From assembly GCF_033807715.1 (NCBI RefSeq), contig NC_084592.1, forward strand, positions 372,001 through 436,000: 64,000 nucleotides of DNA, written 5' to 3'. Position 1 is the stretch's first letter; each line of letters opens with the position of its first letter. Below are positions 1 through 9,402 of the stretch, in pieces. The notes beneath the pieces were generated by a model, which did no database searches, was not told where the DNA came from, and saw only the letters and a program-made list of their open reading frames with translations. The stretch comes from Cololabis saira. Lineage: Eukaryota > Chordata > Actinopteri > Beloniformes > Belonidae. Made by a program: the position numbers and the translations under genes.

Positions 1-330
1 AATAGTTGAATATTAAAGTGCTGCCAGTACATGAGTATGGTACATGCAAAAATAAAATAAGTGAAGTGGGGGGGGGGGGGGGGGTGTTATATTGTGAACT
101 AATTAATTGATAAGCAGTGGAGATGGAACCAGACAGTCATAAATACAAATTGACGATAGATAGAAATTAATCATAGAAAAAAAAAATATATAAATAAATA
201 AACAAAGAATAATGTTTGTAGGGGTCTGTATGGGGTGTGTAGATGAAGTTTGAGATTGCAGCAATGCAGAGTCCGGTACTTAGTTATTGTTGTAATTGTG
301 ACTAGTTGTGGTTGTCAGTTATATATGTGC
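1..330. other. Non-coding flank with a G17 run
   Basis: No coding feature is visible here. The stretch is AT-rich with one uninterrupted run of 17 G at 68-84. It is the downstream side of the minus-strand repeat array that begins near 331. I could not assign it to a repeat family, nor find in it the missing 3' part of the elements to its right. Confidence 0.6.
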
Positions 331-1373
331 CAGCCAACACCGCTGGTTGAAGAAAAAGCCCCCCAGCCGTAGGTCCAGCAGGGCTGTCTGGACCGAAGAC
401 TAGCGGTGTTAGCTCCCCAGCTAACACCGCTGATGGAAGAAGCCCCGCAGCCGTCGGTTCAGCCCCCGTCTCGTAGATATCCATGCCGGGGCCTGGCGGT
501 GTTGGCTCCCCAGCCCACACCGCTGGTCGAAGAAGAAGCCCCGCAGCCGTAGGTCCAGCAGCCGCCCCAGGGCTGTCTGGACCGGAGCCCAGCGGTGCCA
601 GACGCCCAGCCAACACCGCTGATGGAAGAAGAAGCCCCGCAGCCGCAGGATCAGCATCTGTCCCGGGGATGTCTGGACCGGAGCCCAGCGGTACCAGCTC
701 CCCAGCTAACACCGCTGTTGGAAGAAGCCCCGCAGCCGTAGGTCCAGCAGCCGCCCCAGGGCTGTCTGGACCGGAGCCCAGCGGTGTTGGCTCCCCAGCC
801 AACACCGCTGGTCGAAGAAGAAGCCCTGCAGCCGTAGGTCCAGCAGCCGCCCCAGGGCTGTCTGGACCTCAGCCCAGCGGTGTTGGCTCCCCAGCCAACA
901 CCGCTGTTGGAAAAAGCCCTGCAGCCGTAGGTCCAGCAGCCGCCCCAGGGCTGTCTGGACCGGAGCCCAGCGGTGTTAGCTCCCCAGCTAACACCGCTGA
1001 TGGAAGAAGCCCCGCAGCCGTCGGTTCAGCCCCCGTCTCGTAGTTATCCATGCCGGGGCCTGGCAGTGTTGGCTCCCCAGCCCACACCGCTGGTCGAAGA
1101 AGAAGCCCTGCAGCCGTAGGTCCAGCAGCCGCCCCAGGGCTGTCTGGACCTCAGCCCAGCGGTGTTGGCTCCCCAGCCAACACCGCTGGTAGAAGAAGAA
1201 GCCCCGCAGGATCAGCATCCGTCCCGGGGATGTCTGGACCGGAGCCCAGCGGTGCCAGCTCCCCAGCCAACACCGCTGTTGGAAGAAGCCCCGCAGCCGT
1301 AGGTCCAGCAGCCGCCCCAGGGCTGTCTGGACCGGAGCCCAGCGGTGTTAGCTCCCCAGCTAACACCGCTGAT
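331..1373 (-). repeat. GC-rich coding-type tandem array, part A
   Basis: Tandem array with higher-order units of roughly 90-95 bp, each containing variants of 'GTCTGGACCGGAGCCCAGCG' and 'AACACCGCTG'. Two alternating unit types occur, one with CCGTAGGTCCAGCAG and one with AGGATCAGCATC. Units are mostly multiples of three without stops, so several frames on both strands stay open. The minus-strand frame (units around LAGELTPLGSGPDIPG) matches the protein that starts near 6321, so I take the minus strand as the original coding strand. The array continues at 4658 once the inserted LINE is removed. Confidence 0.85.
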
Positions 1374-1387
1374 CCCCCCCTTGGGAA

Positions 1388-1470
1388 CACCACCTTATCG
1401 TGGTGGGGTGGTTTGCGTGTCTCCGTGACCTCTAGAGCTATGTCGGCAGGAGTATGGTACTCCTGGCAGG
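1388..1470 (+). ncRNA. Structured 5' leader of the RTE-like LINE (two hairpins)
   Basis: Hairpin 1 pairs CACCAC (1388-1393) with GTGGTG (1400-1405) around a CTTATC loop. Hairpin 2 pairs CAGGAGTA (1447-1454) with TACTCCTG (1458-1465) around TGG. The Rex3 copy at 39578-39670 has both hairpins in the same order, with a different stem sequence in hairpin 2 and the shared flanks GAGCTATGT and TGG(C/T)AGGGT. This suggests a conserved RNA structure in the element transcript. Its role is unknown; self-cleavage or ribosome entry are possibilities only. Confidence 0.55.
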
Positions 1471-1676
1471 GTCACCCATGCCGAACAGGTAGAAAGGTAG
1501 AGACCAGACAAAGAGTGATCCCACTGGCCCTCCGGGGCCTCCCAAAGGCCAGCAATGGCACGAGGGTTGTGCGCAGGGCCAGCGACCCGGCCACGTAAAA
1601 AGCTCCTGCTACAGAAATCCAAACCAATGAACCAGATGCTGGAAGGAGGATAGAGGCACATCAGGAAACTGAATTG

Positions 1677-4633
1677 ATGACAGATGACAGCCAAACCCAA
1701 CCGGAAGCTGGCATCCCGAGGGCGGATATTCTCAGACCAAAATTAACACGTACTGTTTGTTGCTGGAATGTGCGAACACTCTACCAGACAGGGAAGTTAG
1801 CGCAGGTCATAAAGGAGATGGAAAGCTATAACATCGAGCTATTAGGAGTGAGCGAAACAAGATGGACTGGTAGTGGCACAAGACAGCTAGCAACAGGACA
1901 CCAGATTTTATTTTCGGGAAGAACAGATGACCATCACAGCAGAGGAGTAACCATCATTACAACAAAACAGGTCCACAGATGCTTGCTGGAATGGAAACCA
2001 GTTAATGAGAGGCTAATCACTGCCAGATTTAACTCAGCTTTTGCTAAATTGACAGTTATAGTCTGTTATGCACCAACAGAGGATTCACCGGAGGTAGAAA
2101 AAGACACCTTTTATGACCAACTACAAAAACTGGTAGATGAAACACCTTCACATGATGTGCTTCTCATCATGGGTGATCTCAATGCCAAGGTTGGATCCAA
2201 CAACACCGGAAAAGAAAACGTCATGGGGATGCAAGGCTTGGGAGACATCAACGACAACGGAGACAGACTAATCTCATTTTGCCAAGAAAACAGAGTAGTG
2301 GTAGGAGGGACTATCTTTGAACACAAGACCATCCATAAACAAACTTGGACATCCCCGGATGGCAAAACAAAGAATCAAATAGACCATATTATCATCAACA
2401 GTAGATGGAGAAGCAGTCTCCAGGATGTAGTGGTTAGGCGAGGAGCAGATGTTGGTAGTGACCATGCACTTGTTTTAGCAAAGATAAAGCTGAAACTTAG
2501 AAAGAGTAAGAAAAGGGATCAAAGGGAACCACCACTAAATGTAGGAAAGTTAACAGACCCAGCAGTAAGGAAAGCCTTCCACCTAGAAGTGAGGAACAGG
2601 TTCACTGTGCTGCAAAACCAACAAGACATAAACCTTGACAACTTCAATAATATTCTGCGCGAAACCGGAAAGAAAGTGCTAGGCCCCAGAAGAAAACGAA
2701 ATGAGGCCTGGATAACCGAAGGCACATGGAAGAAAATAGAGGAGAGGAAAGAGGAGAAAAGGAAGATTTTGACAACTAAATCCGAAAGAAGGAAGGCTAA
2801 GCTACAAAAGGCATACAGGGCACTAGACAAAGAGGTAAAGGAAAGGGCCAGAGCAGATAAGAAAGCATACATAGAAAATATCGCACAGGAAGCTGAAACA
2901 GCAGCCTCAAAACAGGACATGGGCACACTCTACAAGCTTACAAAGTCACTAACCAATGGATTCCGATCAACCGACATTCCAACTCGAGGTCAAAATGGAA
3001 AAGTGGCGGCAAAAGAAGAGGAAAAACTACGGTGTTGGAAAGATCACTTTCAAAGGGTACTTAATGGAGAGGACCCACAAACGGAGGCAACCATTACACC
3101 AGCGGTAGAAATGTTGAATATAGATACCGGACCACCAAATATCGAGGAGGTAAGGAGTGCTATAAAGACACTGAAGAGCGGAAAGGCACCAGGCATAGAT
3201 CAGGTCCATCCGGAAATGCTGAAAGTAGAGGAACACCTTACAGCAACCATCCTTACCAAAGTTCTTGGAGACATCTGGACTTCGGAAGAAACACCACTCT
3301 CCTGGAAAACTGGCCTCATCGTTAAGCTACCAAAGAAGGGAGATCTGTCCAATTGCAATAACTGGAGGGGAATTATGCTGTTACCAATCACCAGCAAAAT
3401 TCTCAGTCGCATTATTTTAAACAGAATAAATGATACAGTTGACCACCTTCTCCGGAAAGAACAGGCAGGGTTTCGAAAAGGAAGATCCTGCATGGACCAT
3501 ATTTTCACACTGCGGCAGATAATGGAGCAAAGCAATGAATGGAACGCTACCATCTACGCCAACTTTATTGACTTTGCTAAAGCCTTCGATAGTATAAATC
3601 ACTCAGCACTATGGCGAATTCTCAGCCACTATGGGATCCCTGATAAGATCATTGCGGTAATTAAGATGCTATACAGAGACTTTAACGCTAGAGTAATATG
3701 TGGTTGCAACCTCACAGAGGAAATATTTATCAAAACCGGAGTCAAACAAGGTTGCTTGCTATCCCCACTACTTTTCTCACTATAGACTGGCTCATGGAAG
3801 AGACCACGAAAGAAAATAAAAGAGGAATAACATGGACATTTACAGATACTCTGGAAGATATCGATTATGCAGACGACATTGCCTTGCTAGCCCATCGCCA
3901 CCAGGACATCCAAAGTAAAACAGAAGACTTAGTAACTTTTGGCAAACAAATCGGTCTCAACATAAACACAGACAAAACCAAACTGATGAAGCTACACCCC
4001 AAATGGGTCCAACCCCTCATCATCAACAACAACACAGTGGAGGAAGTTCAGGAATTCACCTATCTTGGTAGCAAGATCACAACAGACGGAGACTTGGGGG
4101 CAGATGTCCAGAGCAGGATCTCCAAGGCAAGGGGAGCCTTCGCCATATTAAAGACCATTTGGAGATCATCAAAGATCAGTACAGTAACAAAGTTGAAAAT
4201 CTTCAAGAGCAACGTCCTTGGGGTCCTACTGTATGGGGCAGAGGCATGGAAGGTGACACAGGCCATCTGTCACAAGTTGGAAGTGTTTCAGACACGATGC
4301 CTTAGAAGAATACTGAGGATATTCTGGCCCATGACAGTGTCAAACACAGACCTTTACAGGAGCACAGGCTTCACCCCACTGTCAAGTGTCATCAAACTTA
4401 AAAGATGGATGTGGATAGGCCACGTATGCAGAATGGACCCAAGCGCCATCCCAAGGGTAGCCATGAGATGGACACCACCAGGAAAGAGAAAAAGAGGCCG
4501 ACCCAAAGAGACCTGGAGAAGATCGGTCGAGAAAGAAATGAAAGAACTTGGATGGACCTGGGGCCAAGTGCAGCACTGGGCAGCAGACAGACAGCATTGG
4601 CGTTCATTGGTGAAGACCTTATGTGCTACCTAG
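1677..4633 (+). pseudogene. LINE endonuclease-reverse transcriptase, one frameshift
   Basis: Encodes the retrotransposon's replication protein: an endonuclease that nicks target DNA and a reverse transcriptase that copies element RNA at the nick. The first in-frame ATG is at 1677. The N-terminal AP-endonuclease domain shows WNVRT, SETRW, GDLNAKVG and SDHAL motifs (residues about 25-265). The reverse transcriptase follows, with KAFDSIN-type and GCLLSPLLFSL motifs, then YADDIALL in the next frame near 3866. The frame closes at TAG 3783-3785 and continues in another frame from about 3780, consistent with a small deletion just after the LLFSL motif. The C-terminus is basic and Trp-rich and ends at 4633. 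There is no zinc finger or ORF1. This copy cannot make full-length protein without frameshifting. Confidence 0.88.
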
Positions 4634-4657
4634 CACGAAGAGGATTAAGTAAGTAAG

Positions 4658-5990
4658 TAACACCGCTGATGGAAGAAGCCCCACAGCCGTCGGTTCAGCC
4701 CCCGTCTCGTAGATATCCATGCCGGGGCCTGGCGGTGTTGGCTCCCCAGCCCACACCGCTGGTCGAAGAAGAAGCCCCGCAGGATCAGCATCCGTCCCGG
4801 GGATGTCTGGACCGGAGCCCAGCGATGTTGGCTCCCCAGCCAACACCGCTGGTAGAAGAAGAAGCCCCGCAGGATCAGCATCCGTCCCGGGGATGTCTGG
4901 ACCGGAGCCCAGCCGTGCCAGCTCCCCAGCCAACACCGCTGTTGGAAGAAGCCCCGCAGCCGTGGGTCCAGCAGCCGCCCCAGGGCTGTCTGGACCTGAG
5001 CCCAGCGGTGTTGGCTCCCCAGCCAACACCGCTGGTAGAAGAAGAAGCCCCGCAGGATCAGCATCCGTCCCGGGGATGTCTGGACCGGAGCCCAGCGGTG
5101 CCAGCTCCCCAGCCAACACCGCTGTTGGAGGAAGCCCTGCAGCCGTAGGTCCAGCAGCCGCCCCAGGGCTGTCTGGACCGGAGCCCAGCGGTGTTGGCTC
5201 CCCAGCCAACACCGCTGGTAGAAGAAGAAGCCCCGCAGGATCAGCATCCGTCCCGGGGATGTCTGGACCGGAGCCCAGCGGTGCCAGCTCCCCAGCCAAC
5301 ACCGCTGTTGGAGGAAGCCCTGCAGCCGTAGGTCCAGCAGCCGCCCCAGGGCTGTCTGGACCGGAGCCCAGCGGTGTTGGCTCCCCAGCCAACACCGCTG
5401 GTAGAAGAAGAAGCCCCGCAGGATCAGCATCCGTCCCGGGGATGTCTGGACCTGAGCTCAGCGGTGTCAGCTCCCCCGCTAACACCGCTGTTGGAAGGAG
5501 CCCCGCAGCGATCGGTTCAGCCCCCGTCTCGAAGATATAATGCCGGGTCCTGGCGGTGTTGGCTCCCCAGCCAACACCGCTGGTGGAAGAAGAAGAAGCC
5601 CCGCAGCCTTTGGTTCAGCAGCCGCCCCGGGGATGTCCGGACCGGAGCCCAGCTGTGTCAGCTCTCCAGCCAACACCGCTGTTGGAAGAAGCCCCGCAGC
5701 CATAGGTTCAGCAGCCGCCCCGCGGATGTCTGGACCGGAGCCTAGCAGTGTTAGCTCCCCAGCTAACACCGCTGTCGGAGAAAGCCTCGCAGCCGTCGGG
5801 TCAGCAGCAGCCGTCCCGGGGATATCTGGACTGGAGCCTAGCGGTCCCAGCTCTCCAGCCAACACCGCTGGTGGAAGAAGCCCCGCAGCTGTTGGTTCAT
5901 CGACCGCCTCGTGGGTGTCAGAGCCGGGAGCTAGCCGTGTTAGCGCCCCAGCTAGCACCACTGATGGACGAGGCCCGAGGTCTGGTATGG
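4658..5990 (-). repeat. GC-rich coding-type tandem array, part B
   Basis: Continuation of the array at 331-1373 on the other side of the LINE. Long runs of the two alternating unit types are almost identical over about 180 bp higher-order blocks (compare 4980-5160 with 5160-5340), indicating recent amplification. Divergence rises toward 5500-5990, next to the ORF start. Minus-strand units read as Ala/Leu/Gly/Pro-rich repeats. Open frames of 230-290 codons occur in several frames here only because the units lack stops. Confidence 0.85.
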
Positions 5991-6321
5991 CTCTGGTATT
6001 CGGGCCCGGGCACTGATGTATGTCACCAGACAGTAACAGGTAGAGTGTGATAATGATGATCCGGTCACTTTGATGTTTGCGTCGGGTTTCGTTGGAAGGT
6101 TTGTGTTGTGATTGGCCCGCGGTAATAACAAAGGTTTTCAGCAGCGTGTACTTGCCGTAGCCCAACTGTTTGATGGTGCCACTGTTAGCTGGATAGTTGC
6201 TAAAAGTGTCTTCGGTGTTTAAAATATGGCTAGGACCAGTGTCTAAAAAGTTTAAAATAAATCGAAAGGCTAACAGTGTTAAGAGAGCACCTGTCGCCCC
6301 TGACCTGCCTGCTGCCGCCAT
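5479..6321 (-). CDS. ORF with 2A-like motif leading into the repeat array
   Basis: Minus-strand ORF of about 280 codons. I choose the ATG at 6321-6319, within CCAAGATGGCGGC, which is both a good Kozak context and the YY1 consensus found near the start of some LINE promoters. The first ~95 residues are unique: an Ala-rich start, a basic stretch (NETRRKHQSDR), then a hydrophobic run ending in LLLSGDIHQCPGP at 6001-6027. This resembles the ribosome-skipping 2A consensus D(V/I)ExNPGP but has His for Glu and Cys for Asn. Five diverged copies of the array repeat follow. 2A-like sequences at ORF N-termini are known from some non-LTR retrotransposons, so this may be the 5' end of a LINE; no endonuclease or reverse transcriptase is visible on this strand. 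Function unproven. Confidence 0.5.
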   Translation of the reverse strand: MAAAGRSGATGALLTLLAFRFILNFLDTGPSHILNTEDTFSNYPANSGTIKQLGYGKYTLLKTFVITAGQSQHKPSNETRRKHQSDRIIIITLYLLLSGDIHQCPGPNTRAIPDLGPRPSVVLAGALTRLAPGSDTHEAVDEPTAAGLLPPAVLAGELGPLGSSPDIPGTAAADPTAARLSPTAVLAGELTLLGSGPDIRGAAAEPMAAGLLPTAVLAGELTQLGSGPDIPGAAAEPKAAGLLLLPPAVLAGEPTPPGPGIISSRRGLNRSLRGSFQQRC

Positions 6322-6333
6322 CTTGGCAATCAA

Positions 6334-7102
6334 TCAATTGCTGGTCCCCGTCATCTCCACCGCGCTGGTCCCCGTCCTCTCCACCGTGCTGGTCCCCGTC
6401 CTCTCCACCGTACTGGTCTCTGTCCTCTCTTCCCACCGTGCTGGTCCCCGTCCTCTCCACCGTACTGGTCTCTGTCCTCTCTCCCCACCGTGCTGGTCCC
6501 CGTCCTCTCCACCGTACTGGTCTCTGTCCTCTCTCTCCACCGTGCTGGCTCCCGTCCGCTCCACCGTGTGATTCACCGGGATGTGGAACGTGAGCAGCTC
6601 CTCGTCCATGTTGGTGATGTGGCTGGGCTGGACGTGTTTGTCTGTGATGTGTCGGCTGCAGAATGAGTGGAAGCTCTCTATCTTTTCAGTATAATCCGCT
6701 GGACGCTGCTGCGCTACTGTTGTCCTGGCCCGGATGGAAAGATGGCACCGTTTCATGAAGCGAAAGCACCAAGACGGACCTCCATGAAAATGTTCAATTT
6801 TCATTTCTTCCGCCAGCGCTACTGCTTTCAGTCGAATGGTGACCGTTGAAACGCTCCCCGCTCTTTGCTCGATGACCCACCGCTCAAGTCTTTCCTCCAA
6901 GTCGGGCCACCTCTCCTTGTGTCCGCGGAAGCTCAGCTGCGTCTTCTTCACCTGCCGGAGTTCGTTTTCCAGCTTCCTCCACTTGTGAACCAACGACTCG
7001 TTGATCTTATATTCTCTCGTGGCTGTTCGATTCCCATGTTCCTCCGCGTAGCTGATCAGCCTTCAGTTTGAACTGTGCTTCATAAGCGTGTCGCTTTGCC
7101 AT
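6334..7102 (-). pseudogene. Pogo/Tigger-like transposase, N-terminal remnant
   Basis: Minus strand. A Met start at 7102-7100 begins MAKRHAYEAQFKLKA, the helix-turn-helix start of CENP-B/pogo-type transposases. After a frameshift near 7010-7070 the frame runs from 6993: VHKWRKLENELRQ, then a second DNA-binding region with WCFRFMKR and a NMDEE stretch where the DDE catalytic domain should begin. The rest is missing: the frame degenerates into a minisatellite and stops at 6334, directly abutting the 2A-like ORF. In life the protein would bind terminal repeats and cut and paste the element; this copy is dead. Confidence 0.8.
6357..6568. repeat. Minisatellite grown from a transposase codon motif
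   Basis: About four imperfect ~50-60 bp units made of 'CCACCGTGCTGGTCCCCGTC' and 'CCACCGTACTGGTCTCTGTC' variants. On the minus strand they encode VERTGTSTV-like repeats in line with the pogo-like transposase reading frame, so the array looks like expansion of one codon block of that gene. Confidence 0.75.
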
Positions 7103-7346
7103 CTTCATGGTTGCTAAGACAACAATGTTATGCGTGAAGCACATACCTGCTCTTTTATACACGCCCCCCTTCCTCCTTTAACTTCTGATGATGGTCTCTA
7201 ACACGTCCGAAAATCACGGGTGATTCACGTGCCCCCCTTCTCCCTTTAACGTTCATGGTGGCGTCAATTACGTCCGCCTTACAATAATACAATGGGCGCA
7301 TTGCGTCATTGGGTGCGCGGCACATTTAAAAAAAAAAAAACGTTTA

Positions 7347-7375
7347 TATGCGCCTAATGGTCCCGAAAATACGGT
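7347..7375 (-). repeat. Terminal inverted repeat of the pogo-like element
   Basis: ATGCGCCTAATGG followed by TCCCGAAAATACGGTA reads outward as TACCGTATTTTCGGG on the minus strand, upstream of the transposase start. Pogo/mariner-type elements end this way with a TA target site, and a TA lies at the outer edge. The opposite terminus is not found in the window. Confidence 0.55.
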
Positions 7376-7376
7376 A

Positions 7377-8340
7377 CTTGGCAGCTCAAATGAGGTTCAT
7401 GTCATCCTTTTTTGAGGGCAGTACCACCCCCCCTTGGACACAAATCGGACTGCATCCCCTGAAAGTAAAGATCCACAGTGACTTCATTTATAAGCATAAT
7501 TCTGGAACTGTAAACAACAGGATGGATAACCCTATAATGAGACATCTGATTTGTTATGAAGTTCACAAAAGTCTTGGATTGATTGATTGGTGGGATTGTC
7601 ATCTAAAACGCCTTTTAAAACAAAATGACCTTATACCCATGACTCTTGACAATAAGATTCTGGATATATGGCATCATAAAGGAATCCAACACTTGGAAGT
7701 GGACTCTTCATGTCATTTGAACAGTTAAGATCTTTTCTGAGAGCTAACCTTGGTCCTGAAATGACTTTGCCTGTCATGAATGATGTTGAGAGATTTCTTT
7801 GTGAGGGGAACACATATAAATTCATTTCTAAAACATATCACCTGTTGATGAATGAGGGCCCAAAACCAGGTTTGCATAAGTCTAGAATGAAATGGGAGTC
7901 AGATCTTAATGTTACAATTGATGAACAGTTCTGGGCAGATTTATGTTGAAACAGCTTGTCAACTATTATCAATTGTCAACTATTATAGACTGATTAACTA
8001 TAATATTCTACATCAATTATACCTTACCCCAGAAGAATTACACTCATTCAAATCGGACCTGTCAGAGATGCTTCAGATGTGACACTGAAGTTGGTTCTTT
8101 TCTACACTATACCTGGCACTGCACCAATTTGAGGCCTTTTTGGCCTGATATCTGCTCCACTTTAACCAGTATCACAGTAGTTAGTTTCCACTGGACCCTG
8201 AACTGTGTTTTTTGGGGAACTTCAAATGTATTCGTGGTTCTCTAAACAATGCACAACTCAAATTCATTGAAGTTGCTCTGTGTGAGGCCAAGAAGTGTAT
8301 TGCAGTGTCATGGAAATCTGACTCCCCTCTATTTATAGAC
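7377..8340 (+). pseudogene. L1-like LINE, ORF2 C-terminal part (5' half of a split copy)
   Basis: Frameshifted remnant of the C-terminal region of an L1/Tx1-type ORF2. Recognisable stretches are FLAAQMRFMSSFF and SDFIYKHNSGTVNNRMDNP (7377-7560), LRANLGPEMTLPVMND (7737-7787), KFISKTYHLLMNEGPKPGL, ITIDEQFWADLC-like (to 7950) and EAKKCIAVSWKSDSPLFID (to 8340). At least three frame breaks are present. The missing end of this same region resumes at 29495, so about 21 kb of other elements now sit inside this LINE. Confidence 0.75.
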
Positions 8341-9402
8341 AGTGAAGAGTTGTTTGAAACTACTCAATGAAGTTGGTGAAAACGTTCCTCGCTTTGTGTG
8401 TCATCTTCCAGATGAGTTGCCACCGATTACTTTTAACAGTCTAGATGTCTCCTGTTTGGTTAATAAAATCGAGCGCCTAAGTGCAGACATATCCTCCATG
8501 AAAAAGGCTGTAGGTGTGCAGTCTAACGCTTGTGAGGATCTCCGTCTGACAACTTCGGATCATCGCTTGTGTGTGATCAAGCAAGCTGAGCTTTCAGCTG
8601 TCCCTGCTGCCGGTACAGGGACTGTCCCTGCTGCCGGTACGGGGAGTGTGCCTGCTGCCGGTACGGGGAGTGTGCCTGCTGCCGGTACGGGGAGTGTGCC
8701 TGCTGCCGGTACGGGGAGTGTGCCTGCTGCCGGTACGGGGAGTGTGCCTGCTGCCGGGCCAGCGAGGCTGAGCGCTGCGGGGTGGTAACCACGGATCCTG
8801 CGCCTGGAGCCTCGGTCATGCAAGCACCCTGCGCTATGGAGGAGATAGCCTCGAAACGTGTCCCGGGAAATTCAACGGCACAGGCAAAGCATCGTCTGAC
8901 TCTTCCCAGGGAAAAGAAAAAATATGACATTGTTGGAACCGGCGCTGCAGGGAACATACGTGCGGTACAAACTAAGCTGGTGAGTGTGTTCGCTACCAAA
9001 TTCTCACCTGGCTTGGACACAGAGACACTGGCTAGTTACCTGAAAGAAAAGCTGTCTAGAGATGTAATGTGCCTAAAGATTGACACCGTACAAACCCGAT
9101 ACAGCTCTTTCAAAATTACAGCCGAATGCAAAGAGGTGAGCGAGATGTATGAGCCGCAGCTCTGGCCCGAAGGTACATTTGTGCGGCGGTTCTACGAGCC
9201 ATGTAAGCCAAGGGCTGCTACTGCTGGGGCTGGCGTAGTATTACCATTGTTGGACCACCGCTCATGTGACCCTGTGATGATGAATTTGGGTGCGATTATG
9301 GACTCAGGGAAGGATTATGAATTCCTTGAGTGGGAGCACATTTCCAGGCGCTTGACCAGGAAAGCCAGACTTTGGCTTCTTCCTGAAGCCAAAGTTTTAT
9401 GA
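8341..9402 (+). pseudogene. L2-like LINE ORF1 remnant
   Basis: Two frames cover an ORF1-type nucleic-acid-binding protein: 8342-8788 and 8782-9402. The first holds VPRFVCHLPDELPPITFNSLD and a coiled-coil-like stretch, then a 24 bp VNTR. The second holds VGTGAAGNIRAVQTKLVSVF, LASYLKEKLSRDV and EMYEPQLWPEGTFVRRFYEP, a domain I recognise from ORF1 of fish L2-like LINEs. The frame switches inside the repeat. I infer that it belongs to the same LINE whose ORF2 resumes at about 22331, split by the provirus. The segment 9210-9402 (VVLPLLDHRSCDPVM...) is uncertain. Confidence 0.65.
8598..8758 (+). repeat. 24 bp VNTR in LINE ORF1
   Basis: About 6.5 copies of a 24 bp unit encoding VPAAGTGS/T, with almost no variation after the first unit (GTGCCTGCTGCCGGTACGGG core). 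The in-frame unit length keeps the ORF open. Confidence 0.9.

Larger units (their letters stand above)
1374..4657 (+). mobile_element. RTE-like non-LTR retrotransposon, near full length
   Basis: The insertion is exactly delimited by a 13 bp target duplication, TAACACCGCTGAT, at 1361-1373 and 4658-4670; the duplicated sequence belongs to the tandem array, so the LINE inserted into the array. It starts with a C-run and a structured 5' leader, has a single long ORF (apurinic endonuclease plus reverse transcriptase), no separate ORF1, and ends in a short (TAAG)n tail at about 4644-4660 instead of poly(A). One ORF plus a short-repeat tail is typical of the RTE clade; the exact family is not certain. 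The coding region carries one frameshift. Confidence 0.9.

Noticed and set aside
302..1598. Several overlapping ORFs of 60-190 codons on both strands in the GC-rich array
   Set aside because: They arise because the repeat units are multiples of three without stops. Only the minus-strand frame continuous with the 2A-like ORF is kept as possibly coding.
4619..5540. Overlapping 288-, 261- and 273-codon ORFs in array part B
   Set aside because: The same repeat effect; three frames cannot all be genes and none has a distinct start.
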